In this document: one piece after another, positions 35,265 through 45,500 of the stretch
Numbering within the stretch: position 1 is the first letter of the stretch
Layout of the letters: each line of letters starts with the position of its first letter
NCBI RefSeq assembly: GCF_020711255.1
Contig: NZ_JAJFAW010000002.1
Coordinates: 218,474-282,473 of the forward strand
From: Hymenobacter plasmatis
GTDB taxonomy: Bacteria > Bacteroidota > Bacteroidia > Cytophagales > Hymenobacteraceae
DNA: 64,000 nucleotides
Direction: 5' to 3'
The notes under the pieces: model-generated
What the model was told of the DNA's origin: nothing
Seen by the model: only the letters and a program-made list of their open reading frames with translations
Databases searched by the model: none
Translations under genes and position numbers: made by a program

Positions 35265-36035
35265 ATGGCTACATTCCTGCAGCGGCTTTTTGGAAATAAG
35301 CCGGCGGAAGAGGCAGCGGTGCCCACGTTGGCGGAGTTGGGAGCCGATATGCACTCGCATCTGCTTCCCGGCCTTGATGATGGAGCCGAAACTCTCGAGC
35401 ACGCTCTTGACCTGATACGAGCGCTGAGTGGCTTAGGCTTTCGCAAGCTCATAATGACGCCCCACATCATGGGCGACTTTTATAAGAACACGCCTGAGGG
35501 CATCCGGGTGGCGCTGCAATTGCTACGCGATGCCGCTGCTCATGCAGGCTTGGGAGAAATGGCCCTTGAATGCGCGGCAGAATATTACCTCGACGAATTT
35601 TTAGGGCATAAACTGGCCGATGGCACGGAAATGCTCACCTTCGGCGGAGATAAGAAATATCTGCTGTTCGAAACTTCGTACATGAATGAGCCGCTCAACT
35701 TGTTCGACATCATATTTGAGCTAAAAGCCCAAGGCTATACACCCGTCCTCGCTCACCCCGAGCGCTACACCTATCTCTACGGCCGGTTTGCCGAGATTGA
35801 AAAGCTACGCCGCGACCATGGCGTGCTACTTCAGCTCAACCTCAATTCCCTGGCGGGCTACTACTCCCCCGCAGCCCAAAAAGTAGCCGAACAACTGATT
35901 GACGGCGGTCTGGTTGATTTTGTGGGTACTGATACCCACCACCTGCGCCATACCGAAACGCTGTTGCGGCGGGCGCTTCCCCAGCCGTATATGCAAAAGC
36001 TGCTTCAACTGCCGTTATTAAACAAAACGCTTTGA
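35265..36035 (+). CDS. CpsB/CapC-type tyrosine-protein phosphatase (PHP family)
   Basis: The 256-residue protein has the PHP metal motifs: DMHSHLLPGLDDG, TPHIMGDFY, LAHPERYTYL and GTDTHHLRHTE. It matches the manganese-dependent phosphatases that remove phosphate from the tyrosine tail of the partnered BY-kinase. Its ATG lies 12 bases after the kinase stop, so the two are co-transcribed. No glycosyltransferase, flippase or polymerase gene follows in this window. Confidence 0.9.
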   Translation: MATFLQRLFGNKPAEEAAVPTLAELGADMHSHLLPGLDDGAETLEHALDLIRALSGLGFRKLIMTPHIMGDFYKNTPEGIRVALQLLRDAAAHAGLGEMALECAAEYYLDEFLGHKLADGTEMLTFGGDKKYLLFETSYMNEPLNLFDIIFELKAQGYTPVLAHPERYTYLYGRFAEIEKLRRDHGVLLQLNLNSLAGYYSPAAQKVAEQLIDGGLVDFVGTDTHHLRHTETLLRRALPQPYMQKLLQLPLLNKTL

Positions 36036-36123
36036 TGGCTGGTCATTGGTTTCTAGCTGCCAGATTTGCACATTGGCTTAGCTTAGACAAGAAAAGGCCA
36101 CTCCGAAACCATCAACCTCGTTC

Positions 36124-37146
36124 ATGATTTTTGTTACCGGCGGCACGGGCCTCATTGGCTCTTTTCTGTTGCATGCCTTGCGGGAGCGGGGGCTGGCCGT
36201 GCGGGCCCTGCACCGGGGTACAACACCCACCAATGCGGCGCCAGGAGTGGAATGGGTCGCGGGCGAACTGCTAGACACTGATTTGCTGCGGTCGGCGATT
36301 ACTCCTGAGGTTACGCATGTTTTTCATTGTGCTGGCCTCGTGTCCTACGCCCCTCAAGACGAGGATTTACTGCTCAAAGTAAACGTGCAGGGCACCGCTG
36401 CGGTAGTGGATGCCTGCCTGGAACATCCCGGCGTGCGGCTGGCTCATGTGTCGTCGGTAGCGGCATTGGGTGGCCCGGCAGCAGGGAGCCCGGCGGACCC
36501 AAACCATGCCGCGGTTGTAACGGAAACGAGCAGTTGGGACTTGGGAGCAGCGCATCCGGCTTATGCTACCTCTAAGTATTTGGGCGAGTTGGAGGTGTGG
36601 CGGGGCGTGGCCGAAGGCTTATCGGCGGTCATCGTCAACCCCTCGGTGGTGTTGGGGCCGGGCGACTGGCACCGCAGCAGCACCCGGCTGCTACGCTACG
36701 CACACCAACAGCATCGTTTTTATACCCGGGGGCTGGTCAACTTTGTGGATGTGCGCGACGTGGTGCAGCAACTGCTGGCATTGGCTCTCGACCAGCCTGA
36801 GCTTCGAGGCGAGCGATATATTTTAAGTGCCGAGGCCTTGCCGCTGGCTGATTTTTTTCGGCAAGCAGCCACCGCTATGCATCGCCGACCACCCACGGTA
36901 GCGGTGCCTAGTTGGGCTGCCGAAATCATTTGGCGGCTCGAGCATGCGCGTGCTGTTCTTACTGGAGCCCGGCCACTTATCACCAAGGACACGGCGCGTG
37001 CCGGCCGGCACCCGGTGATGTACTCACATGCCAAAGTACAAAGCACCACCGGCCTCTCCTTCCGCCCGTTAGCCGAAACGCTGGCGTGGTGCGCAAGTGA
37101 GTTAGCGGTGAACTTGACACACTCCCCTGCGGTTATCGTATCTTAG
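36124..37146 (+). CDS. NAD-dependent epimerase/dehydratase family protein
   Basis: An extended SDR of 340 residues: FVTGGTGLIGSFLLHAL at the start, HCAGLVSY, Ser in HVSSVAAL and the YATSK catalytic Tyr/Lys, followed by VNPSVVLGPGD. The pattern fits the dihydroflavonol-reductase-like group of NAD(P)-dependent reductases or epimerases. The substrate is unknown. Although it follows the export genes, a gap of 88 bases and different composition leave co-transcription open. Confidence 0.82.
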   Translation: MIFVTGGTGLIGSFLLHALRERGLAVRALHRGTTPTNAAPGVEWVAGELLDTDLLRSAITPEVTHVFHCAGLVSYAPQDEDLLLKVNVQGTAAVVDACLEHPGVRLAHVSSVAALGGPAAGSPADPNHAAVVTETSSWDLGAAHPAYATSKYLGELEVWRGVAEGLSAVIVNPSVVLGPGDWHRSSTRLLRYAHQQHRFYTRGLVNFVDVRDVVQQLLALALDQPELRGERYILSAEALPLADFFRQAATAMHRRPPTVAVPSWAAEIIWRLEHARAVLTGARPLITKDTARAGRHPVMYSHAKVQSTTGLSFRPLAETLAWCASELAVNLTHSPAVIVS

Positions 37147-37308
37147 CAACAGCCGAATTGCACGGTTTTGGCTAACATTTGTTATCATTGGAGAGAACTT
37201 ATAAAGTGGAGTGGAGTAGCGTTTGCGGGTAGCTTGGTAACAAAAGCCGGTCCCTGCATTCAACAAGCCACAAAACCGGATTAATCCACTTACATTAACT
37301 GCGATTTT

Positions 37309-38712
37309 ATGCGCATGAACGAACATTTTGAAAACCACCGGGCCGTGTTGGATATCGTGCGTCGCTTCGAGCGCATGGTGGACAGTCAGGAACCCGTATT
37401 TTTTGATCTAGAGGACTTTGAAAACATCATTGACCACTACGTTACTAATGCTGAGTTTGAAAAAGCCCTGCAGGCCTGCGAGGCGGCCCTGGGCCAGTAT
37501 CCTTTCTCAACCGAGCTGCTGATTGACCGCGCTCAGGTAACGGCCATGCGCGGCGACTACCAGGAAGCCGAACGCCAGATTGATGAAGTGGCGGCGTTGG
37601 ACCCAACCAATGCCGATGTAGCCGTCACGCGTGGCATTATCAGCACCCAGCGGGGCGAGTTTGCGCTGGCCATTGAGTTTTTCCGGGCGGGCCTCGAGCA
37701 GGAACCCGAACGCGAAGACATCCACTTTAACCTCGGCCTGGCCTTCCAAAGCTGGCAGAAGTTTAAGAGTGCGGCCAAGCACTACAAGCAGAGCCTGCGC
37801 CTGAATCCCGACAACGAAACCGGGGTGCAGGAGTTGTTGCACTGCCTCGACGTGACGGGCCGCCTCGAGGAGCACGAGGATTTCTTCAAGGGATTCACCG
37901 ACGACGACCCGTACTCGGCCACGGCTTGGTACAACCTGGGGCAGTATTGGTACCGCCGCGAAGATTTTGCCAAAGCAGCGGAGGCGTTTGATTACGCCGT
38001 GGTCATCAGCCCCGATTTTCACGATGCCCACCACTGGCTGGCCGATACGTTTGTGTGCCAGCAGGAATACCAGAAGGCCATTCCGGAATTTGAGCAAGCA
38101 TACCCGCTTGGGGAGCCCACCGATGAAGCCCTCTGCAACATCGGCGAATGCTACGAGAAGCTGCGCGAGTGGGAACCCGCCCGCCGCTATTACCGCCAGG
38201 CCCTGGAGATTAATCCGGAGATGGACGAGGCTTGGTTTGGACAAGGCGTGCTATTGCAGGAGCAGGGGCGTTGGTTTGAAGCCATTCACTATTTCCGCAA
38301 AGCCACCGAGCTGTACGCCGAAAGCGGCGAATATTGGTCAGCCCTGGGAGCGGCCGAAAACCAGGTTGGCAACGTAGTAAGCGCCCTCGAGTCGTACGAA
38401 AAGGCCACGGAGGTCGCTCCGGATGACGTGCAAGGCTGGATAAGCTGGAGCGCTATCCTTTACGAGCAAGGCCACTTTACCGAAGCCGTGGAGCTGGTGC
38501 ACCACGCCGTGAACCTGCACCCGCACGAGGCGCATTTCCACTACATGCTGTGCGCTTATCTATTGGCCGATGGCCGCATGCGCGAAGCTTATAACACCCT
38601 GGAAACGGCCCTTACGCTCAATTTCGAGCAGCACACGCTGCTGTTCGATTATTTCCCGGCACTGCGTGAGCAGCCGGGTCTTAAGAAATTAATTGAGCAG
38701 TTTCGGAAATAA
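37309..38712 (+). CDS. TPR-repeat protein
   Basis: The 467-residue protein lacks a signal peptide. It has about nine to ten TPR units, for example AEFEKALQACEAALGQYPFS, FALAIEFFRAGLEQEP, FKSAAKHYKQSLRLNPDN, EPARRYYRQALEINPEMDEA and FTEAVELVHHAVNLHPHEA. TPR arrays bind other proteins; a partner cannot be named. A very similar cytosolic protein is common in Bacteroidota. The ATG at 37309 or 37315 may be used. A hairpin terminator and comA-type gene follow. Confidence 0.82.
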   Translation: MRMNEHFENHRAVLDIVRRFERMVDSQEPVFFDLEDFENIIDHYVTNAEFEKALQACEAALGQYPFSTELLIDRAQVTAMRGDYQEAERQIDEVAALDPTNADVAVTRGIISTQRGEFALAIEFFRAGLEQEPEREDIHFNLGLAFQSWQKFKSAAKHYKQSLRLNPDNETGVQELLHCLDVTGRLEEHEDFFKGFTDDDPYSATAWYNLGQYWYRREDFAKAAEAFDYAVVISPDFHDAHHWLADTFVCQQEYQKAIPEFEQAYPLGEPTDEALCNIGECYEKLREWEPARRYYRQALEINPEMDEAWFGQGVLLQEQGRWFEAIHYFRKATELYAESGEYWSALGAAENQVGNVVSALESYEKATEVAPDDVQGWISWSAILYEQGHFTEAVELVHHAVNLHPHEAHFHYMLCAYLLADGRMREAYNTLETALTLNFEQHTLLFDYFPALREQPGLKKLIEQFRK

Positions 38713-38741
38713 GATTTCGCCCTTGAGCAAGTTACTTTTGC

Positions 38742-38771
38742 AACCGCCCGTCATCCGACGGGCGGTTTTTG
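38742..38771 (+). terminator. Terminator after the TPR gene
   Basis: AACCGCCCGTC pairs with GACGGGCGGTT and is followed by a T tract. A TAnnTTTG-like box (38733-38740) lies just before it. Confidence 0.8.
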
Positions 38772-38835
38772 TTTGCCGGTACCACCACCCATTGCTGCCG
38801 GCGGTTTCCTCTTCACCCCCTTATCCCAATTGTTG

Positions 38836-39666
38836 ATGAATTACGACCTTTCCCAACTCCCCGAGCGCCCACCCAAACCCCGCGAACAAGGCTATACTAT
38901 GGTTATGGACAAGGGCATGAGCTTGCGCGAAGTGGAAGATTTTCTTGAAGTAGGCGGTGAATACACCGATGTGGTAAAGCTGGGCTGGGCCACGTCGTAT
39001 GTGGTGCCCAACCTCAAGCGCAAGCTTGAAATCTACCGGGCGGCCGGCGTGCCAGTCTATTTCGGCGGCACGCTGTTCGAGGCATTCATCATCCGCAATC
39101 AATACGACGATTACCGCCGCCTGCTGGACACCTACGGCATGGAATACGCCGAGGTATCCGACGGCAGCATCGACCTCGACCACGACCGCAAATGCGAGTA
39201 CATCCGCGACCTGAGCAAGTCGGTGCGGGTGCTGAGCGAGGTCGGCTCTAAGGATGCCGAAAAAATCATTCCGCCCTACAAGTGGATTTCCCAGATGGAA
39301 ACTGAGCTGGCCGCCGGCGCCATCAAGGTGATTGGCGAAGCCCGCGAGGGCGGCAACGTGGGCTTGTTCCGCAGTACCGGCGAAGTGCGCTCGGGCCTGG
39401 TGGAGGAAATCCTGACCAAGATTAACTCGGAGAAGATTCTATGGGAAGCGCCCCAGAAGGCCCAGCAGGTGTGGTTCATCAAGCTACTGGGCGCCAATGT
39501 AAACCTGGGCAATATTGCGCCCAATGAGGTCGTGAGCCTCGAAACCATTCGACTAGGCCTGCGTGGCGACACCTTCTCGCACTTTCTGGACATGGACGCC
39601 GTTGACCCCATGTTCCGGCCAGCCGCCAAAACGGGCAAGCCTGGCACCTCCATGCCGCGCGGCTAA
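38836..39666 (+). CDS. comA: ComA-type phosphosulfolactate synthase
   Basis: From the ATG at 38836 (MNYDLSQLPERPPKPREQGY) the protein is 276 residues. It has the ComA barrel: TMVMDKGMSLREVEDFLEVG, VKLGWATSYV, GVPVYFGGTLFEAF, VSDGSIDL, IGEAREGGNVGLFRSTGEVR and LGLRGDTFSH. Archaeal ComA adds sulfite to phosphoenolpyruvate to make phosphosulfolactate, the first step of coenzyme M synthesis. In Bacteroidota, coenzyme M is not expected, so the product probably feeds another sulfonate pathway. No ComB/ComC partner is adjacent. A degraded copy of its last 45 codons occurs at 42297. Confidence 0.82.
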   Translation: MNYDLSQLPERPPKPREQGYTMVMDKGMSLREVEDFLEVGGEYTDVVKLGWATSYVVPNLKRKLEIYRAAGVPVYFGGTLFEAFIIRNQYDDYRRLLDTYGMEYAEVSDGSIDLDHDRKCEYIRDLSKSVRVLSEVGSKDAEKIIPPYKWISQMETELAAGAIKVIGEAREGGNVGLFRSTGEVRSGLVEEILTKINSEKILWEAPQKAQQVWFIKLLGANVNLGNIAPNEVVSLETIRLGLRGDTFSHFLDMDAVDPMFRPAAKTGKPGTSMPRG

Positions 39667-39719
39667 AACGCCGGCTCAATGCCTCTCCTCCGCAGTTAAT
39701 CACTAGGGAGAATACACCA

Positions 39720-39757
39720 CAAAAAAGCCGGCCTCCTCACGGAGACCGGCTTTTTAT
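39720..39757. terminator. Bidirectional terminator between comA and T9SS gene 1
   Basis: AAAAAAGCCGGCCTCC pairs with GGAGACCGGCTTTTT (few mismatches). A diverged copy lies 2.77 kb away at 42489-42525. Confidence 0.8.
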
Positions 39758-39774
39758 TGCTGCAAGCAGTGGAC

Positions 39775-42102
39775 CTACTGCTTTACTATTTTCAGGTTCT
39801 TCACCTCGCCCGCGGGCAGAGATATATTGACGATGTATATACCAGCTTTCAGTTCGGTCAAGCCATTCACCGGCAGGTCGGTCAGGCCGGAATTCAGCTC
39901 AACGCTCTCCTGACGGATGATACGGCCGGTCATGTCGGTGATGCGCAGGTGGCCTTTGCCACCTGCAATCGACGTCAGGGCTACATGCAGTTTGTCAAAG
40001 CTGTTGAAAGGGTTCGGATAAGCCACCAATGTGGTTTCGGCCACTTTGCCATCGAAGCTTACAGACACCGGAGCGAAAAATGTCTCTTTGCCGTCGAGGT
40101 CAACCTGCCGCAGGCGGTAGTAACGCGTGCCGGCCTTGTACCTCTCAGTATCCAAGTAGCTGTAAGAATTCAGCTTCATGGTGTTGGGGTTAGCACTCGG
40201 CACCGAAGCCAGCATGCGGAACACCTTGCCGTCGGTCGAAACCTGTACGTCGTAGCCCTTGCTGTTCTCTTCACTAGCCGTTTGCCACGTCACCAGGACA
40301 TCAGCGCCCATACGCTTGGCATCGAATGCCGTCAGGCGAACGGGCAGTGGGTTTGCTCTATCGCCCAATGTAAGCGTAAAGCGAGTTAGGCTAGATAAGC
40401 CGGGACGGGCAACGGTATTATTAAGGGTATTTAGCGTACCGTATACTGGTGCGTAAGGAGGACCATTGGACCTTGACCGGAACATTAACAAGTTGTCCTC
40501 CGGAATGCCATTTAGCTCGCTATCCGAATCCAAGTAGTGAAATACTACCGATAGAGTTGCACCAGAAAAGCTGGGGTTTTCGCTATCCAACGCATTGTCT
40601 ACCAAATACTGACGTTTAATGGGCACAGCAACCTTCCCGTTGGTTGAAGTTGGGCTCTGTAGTGGGTCGTCAACAATCCGGAAAACAATCAGATTCTGAG
40701 GAGAGGTGTAATTGGCAGTTATATCAAGGCCAATATTACCAAATGGCTCCATTACCCCAGTATTAACAGCATGATCAGCGCGGAGGACACCTCTTACATA
40801 AGAAGCATTCGTTTCTGCAAAACCGGGCTCCTGATTAATTTTTCCAGAAGACCCTAAATTAATTAGCGTTAGCAGGGTTGTATCAAAAATGGGCCCCACT
40901 GAACCATTGGTCTGGTCTTCGTAAGCCGACTGAACTATCACCCCATTTGCTGGGCTAGCCGGCTGAAAAGAAAGCGTGTTGCTTGCAGATAATTCGCCGG
41001 TTACGGATTTAATACCTGAGCCCGCAATAATAACATCGGAAACCCCCAAACGACCAGTAATAATCTGGTCTGCACCTGCAAGCACAAGAGTAGAGTTCAG
41101 TAGATAATTTCTAACGCCCGGCGCAAGAGTAACAGTGCCCCTGAGGCCGCCTGCGTTTTGGCGCAAATTTCCATAGACCCTGAGGGTGGCCTGCTCTATA
41201 GTGATTTCACCGCGTGACGAATTGCTTTGGCCCACTAAGGTGAGGTTCCTCACAGCAAAGTTGTAGGTTGGGTTGTCTAGAATTGGATAAACCCTGAATA
41301 CCCCCGTTGAACGGTCCGGAATAACAGCATCCGAGGTAGCCGTTGGTACGCCGTTGCTCCAGTTTCCAGGATTGGTCCAGTCAGTACTGCCGCTGCCCAC
41401 ACCAGCTGCCGTTGCGGGCTGGCCTGTAGCGGGGGCAGTGCTAATCCAGGTTGAACTTCCGCCAATAGGAGTTGAAAGAGGGGTTTTGACCTTAAATGTA
41501 GCTTTGTACCCTACAGGAGGAATACTATTACTCGAAGCCGGGTCAGAGAATGCACCTGTTGTGCCAGCATCATCGTATTCGCCCCTGAAATAAACTTCAA
41601 CCGTATAAGTACCCCCACCTAATACTGACGGTTGATTAAGTAGGTCGATAGAAGTAGTAGCCGTATGGGTTATAATCGAACCATTAGTACCCGCTTCGTT
41701 CAAAAATGTGCGTGAAAAAGCCGGGGCAATCCCCGCTCCTTGCAAATAGACCCGGTAGTAGATGGCAGAGGAGGTTATTCTCGTACCCCCGTCGTTGGCT
41801 GTGGTGGAAGTAGCCGTAATAACCAGACTTCCCTGTCCAGGACCAGCAGCTTGGTTAAACTCCGCTCCGTTGCCTAAATCTGCGCCGCTTATCCTAGGAT
41901 TTGCCGTAAATCCACGATAAGTTGTAGATGTAGGAGCGCCGCCTGTTGGTGAAGCACTAGCAGTAAAGTTTGTTGCTGTATAGCGCTGGGCCATAGCTAT
42001 TTGGGGTGTACCCAAACCGATAATCACGGCTAGCAACGGAATAAGGCATTTAAGGAAATGGTGCTGTCTATGCAGCTTTTGGGTAGAGATTAAAGTTTGC
42101 AT
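39775..42102 (-). CDS. T9SS-sorted surface protein, copy 1
   Basis: The 775-residue protein has a signal peptide (about 1-38, ending IAMAQ), one N-terminal module (about 40-220, YRVYLQGAGIAP and TYTVEVYFRG), a WTNPGNWSNGVPTATSDAV motif and a region with right-handed repeat strands. It ends with the T9SS type A sorting domain (LVAYPNPFNSFDKLHVALTS ... GIYIVNISLPAGEVKNLKIV). It should be exported by T9SS and held on the surface. The base composition is lower in GC than in core genes. It is closely related to the next gene on the same strand, with which it forms a tandem duplicate. Confidence 0.88.
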   Translation of the reverse strand: MQTLISTQKLHRQHHFLKCLIPLLAVIIGLGTPQIAMAQRYTATNFTASASPTGGAPTSTTYRGFTANPRISGADLGNGAEFNQAAGPGQGSLVITATSTTANDGGTRITSSAIYYRVYLQGAGIAPAFSRTFLNEAGTNGSIITHTATTSIDLLNQPSVLGGGTYTVEVYFRGEYDDAGTTGAFSDPASSNSIPPVGYKATFKVKTPLSTPIGGSSTWISTAPATGQPATAAGVGSGSTDWTNPGNWSNGVPTATSDAVIPDRSTGVFRVYPILDNPTYNFAVRNLTLVGQSNSSRGEITIEQATLRVYGNLRQNAGGLRGTVTLAPGVRNYLLNSTLVLAGADQIITGRLGVSDVIIAGSGIKSVTGELSASNTLSFQPASPANGVIVQSAYEDQTNGSVGPIFDTTLLTLINLGSSGKINQEPGFAETNASYVRGVLRADHAVNTGVMEPFGNIGLDITANYTSPQNLIVFRIVDDPLQSPTSTNGKVAVPIKRQYLVDNALDSENPSFSGATLSVVFHYLDSDSELNGIPEDNLLMFRSRSNGPPYAPVYGTLNTLNNTVARPGLSSLTRFTLTLGDRANPLPVRLTAFDAKRMGADVLVTWQTASEENSKGYDVQVSTDGKVFRMLASVPSANPNTMKLNSYSYLDTERYKAGTRYYRLRQVDLDGKETFFAPVSVSFDGKVAETTLVAYPNPFNSFDKLHVALTSIAGGKGHLRITDMTGRIIRQESVELNSGLTDLPVNGLTELKAGIYIVNISLPAGEVKNLKIVKQ

Positions 42103-42198
42103 GTAGCTGTGGTAATTAGATGGAACTGATAGGTAAACGCTTTCTTAAAAGAGAACATATCAAATATAATGCTGAGTTTAAACATTTTGTAAAAACTT

Positions 42199-42248
42199 AA
42201 TATAAATCAATAATTTTATTTAAATAATACCAATTATTGATTTATATT
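42199..42248. repeat. AT-rich perfect 15-bp inverted repeat
   Basis: AATATAAATCAATAA (42199-42213) and TTATTGATTTATATT (42234-42248) are perfect complements with a 20-base AT-rich loop. It lies upstream of T9SS gene 1, close to the tandem-duplication join. Confidence 0.85.
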
Positions 42249-42296
42249 CTGTTAAGACCATAAATCAGCAGGGTTAATCTTACTATAGTTGGCCAA

Positions 42297-42434
42297 ATGA
42301 TGAGCCTGGAAACCATCCGGCGCGGGCGGCGCGGCGACACCTTCTCGCACTTGCTCGATATGGACGTCGTGGCCCAATGTGCCGCCCTTCCGCCAAAAGA
42401 GACCAGTCTCGGCACGTCCATGCCTCGCAGCTAA
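42297..42434 (+). pseudogene. Relic of the comA 3' end
   Basis: Codons 42300-42434 translate to MSLETIRRGRRGDTFSHLLD and end GTSMPRS-stop, matching the last 45 codons of comA (SLETIRLGLRGDTFSHFLDM ... GTSMPRG) with no insertions or deletions. The offset from comA is exactly 2768 bases. Without the barrel it cannot be an enzyme. It marks the left end of the second unit of a tandem duplication. Confidence 0.88.
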
Positions 42435-42488
42435 GCAGCCCGTGCGACCGCTGCCATCTGGCTGTGACTCCTTGAGGAGCATACGCCA

Positions 42489-42525
42489 CAAAAAAACCGG
42501 CCTCCTTGTGGAGACCGGCTTTTAT
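42489..42525. terminator. Duplicated terminator beside T9SS gene 2
   Basis: AAAAAAACCGGCCTCC pairs with GGAGACCGGCTTTT; it is the counterpart of 39720-39757. Confidence 0.8.
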
Positions 42526-42543
42526 ATTGCCAAAGCAGCCAGT

Positions 42544-45500
42544 TTACTGCTTCACTACTTTCAGATTCTTTACCTCACCCGTGGGCAAGGTAACGTGAAC
42601 CAGGTAAATGCCGCTTTTCAACTCACCTAAGTTGGATAAGTGCACGTCATTCACACCATTGGCTAGCTCAATTTGACGTTCAGCCACAAGACGGCCAGTC
42701 ATATCGTTGATGCGAACCGAACCTTTGCCTTCCGAGACAGAAGCAATGTTGAGTTGAACGTCGCTCGTGAACGGGTTAGGATAAGCAAGAGCATTAGCAC
42801 CATCCGTGGCTTTCCCATCGAAGGATACCCCACGAGGAGCGAAATAATTTAGCTTGCCATCCACATCCATTTGCTCCAAACGGTAGTACCGCACGCCATA
42901 CTTATTCTTCTCAGTATCTGTAAAGCTATAGTTGGTAGCCTTCGTGCTATTTGGAGAAGCACTCGTTATCGTTCCAATTGTATGGAAGCCTTTGCCATCT
43001 GTCGACACCTGCACATTGTAGCCTTTGTTGTTCAGTTCTGTAGCCGTCTGCCACGTCACCAAGGCATCGGCACCCACCCGCTTAGCATCAAATGCAACCA
43101 GCGTTACCGGCAAAGGCAGAGCACCTATCTGCTCGCTGAGCGTAAACGTATTGAACTGAGTGACGTTGTTTTTAACCAAGATGTTACCACTATTAGAGTC
43201 ACGACCCAATTGCAGGAACGTGTTGCCACCCGTGGTAGATATGAACAGCGAGAGCTTATTCTGGTCAACGCTGCCAGTAAAAGTACCATCGGGGTTTCTT
43301 AGGTTAACCAATTCATTGCTCAGGTACCGAAACTCTAGTCGGGCAACCAAGCCAGTGGAAACACCGGGCTGAACCCCGAATACACGCCGGATACCATTTT
43401 TGGGAGGAGAACTGCCAAAAGCGGTAGAAGGATAGTTATCCGAGTTATTACGCGTTACAAATACGTTGCCAGGTTGGGTTACGCCCGAAAACGTGAGCGT
43501 CAGTCCTATATTACTGAAGGATTGGGGAACGCCTATAGTAGCAGCTTGAGTAGTTTTGAGATAGCCGAAATAGAAGGTGTTTTCGGTTTCTCCCAACAGT
43601 TGGGCAGCCGGGGTCACGACCCGGGTAGATGGGTCAGTGAGTGAACCTTCAAAGGAGATAAAGTTGGTGCTTACATCGGTGCTGGTGTTTTTCAAAATGC
43701 CGTGAATGAACTTCAAATAGCCACCAGCTTTAATTTCAAAGTTATTGATAAGCGACTTAATGCTATTCACTCCACCATCAATCTCCACATTAGAGAACCC
43801 GTTGATGGAACCACTAATATTTTGATTGCCGTCAGCCTTGAAGCTGATGATTGGTGAGCTTCGCTGGATAAAGCTGCCGTAGGGGTTAGTAAAATCTCCA
43901 AATACATCAAGCCGGCCCACTACTAGACGCAAAATGCTACGGTCTAACTGCGAATTTCCCTGCAGTGTTAAGTTACGCACCATGGCATTGCCTGACCCAA
44001 TATTATTATAACCAGGATCTGCAGGAATAGTGATAGGATTGCCAGCCGCATCTGTTCCTGCCCTTTCAGCCGTGAAAGGTTTAATAGCGTCGCTATAAAT
44101 GTTGGGGTAAGGAATACCCGTCCCACTCGTAAAGTTCGGGATGATGGCATTTGTAATAGCTGTGGGAACACCATTAGTCCAGTTTGCTGGATCAAACCAG
44201 TTATCGTTCTTTCCTCCGGTCCATATCGTCGTTACAATAGGCGTACCGTTTACAGTGAAGCTGGCAGTATAGGGGCTTATGCTACTTCCATTTTGGGCAA
44301 CAAAATTGGTATTATTGCTATTATCAGCGCCGCTAGCCTCCAAATAAACATCCACATTGTAGCCACCAACAATTGTAACAGCTGACAGCAAATTCTGCGC
44401 GGCAGAAGAAAGCGAAAAGTTACGCGTTCTTGAACCGTCCGCGTTATTGATAGTACTTGTTTGCGTTAATGTTAGAGGAATGAAACCACCACCACCGGTA
44501 CCGCTTCTACGAACACGGTAATAAAGTGTAACATTACTTACCTCGTTAGTACCATTTTCTCTTGTCACCGCAGTACCACCGTTCAATACCAGTTTTCCGG
44601 TCACGATGTCGAACGTGCCAAGGTTTCCACCACTAAAAGGATTGGCGTTGGGTGGATTATTTGCATCGTAAGACACATTAGGTCCACCGTTCGGCGAAAT
44701 GAAGACGGTGGTATTAGTCAGCGTAGGCTGAAACGTTGGTACGCCGGTAGCAAAGAAAACCGAAGTCTGTCTGTTGCCAAGCAAGCCAATTGGATTCCCG
44801 CCATTCTCGCCAGTTGCCGAGACAGCAACGTCAAAACGGTAGCTTGTTCCTGGTGCCCCTGTAGTCGTGGCTAACGCAAGGATGTTGCGGGCGGCATTAC
44901 TGAGCGTAAAGGTCCGCGTCATCGTAGCAGCATCATAGCTAACTACTGTCAGAGGCAGTTTTTGACCTAATGCAAAAGACGCAGGTGATGTAGAAAAAGT
45001 GCCCGGCGTGACTACATAAGCAATTTCAGCTTGGTCAAACCTATCCCCATTTTTCTCGGCTATTTGAATAGCACCCCCTTGCAATAGCAAACGACCAGCA
45101 TTGACGTCGAGTATGCCAAAATTGGTGCCGTTGAAGACACCCGGGCCAGGAGTGGAAGTATTAGCGTCGTACGTATTAATGGTAGCACTAGCAGCCGTTG
45201 TGCCCGAAGTGATAATAACGTTACGCAGAGTAGCAGTAGATACTGTAGGAGCTGCAGAAGTCGGAGTAAATACTGATTCGCGTCTGCTACCGTTTATACT
45301 AATTTGGTCACGACCATTTGCACCAATAGCCCGAACAGCAATGTCAAAGCGGTGGCTCGTTCCAGTGCCATTGGCCACAGCCAATGCCAGAATATTTCGG
45401 CCTGCACCGTTCAGCGAAAACGTCCGCGTTTTAGTAGCCGCATCGTAACTCATCTGGGTTAGCTGCAGAGACTGGGCAAATGCCGGGTCGGGAGCATTAG

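Noticed and set aside
42297..42434. Small comA-like open frame as a functional gene
   Set aside because: It only matches the last 45 codons of comA and lies at the duplication offset; better explained as a relic.
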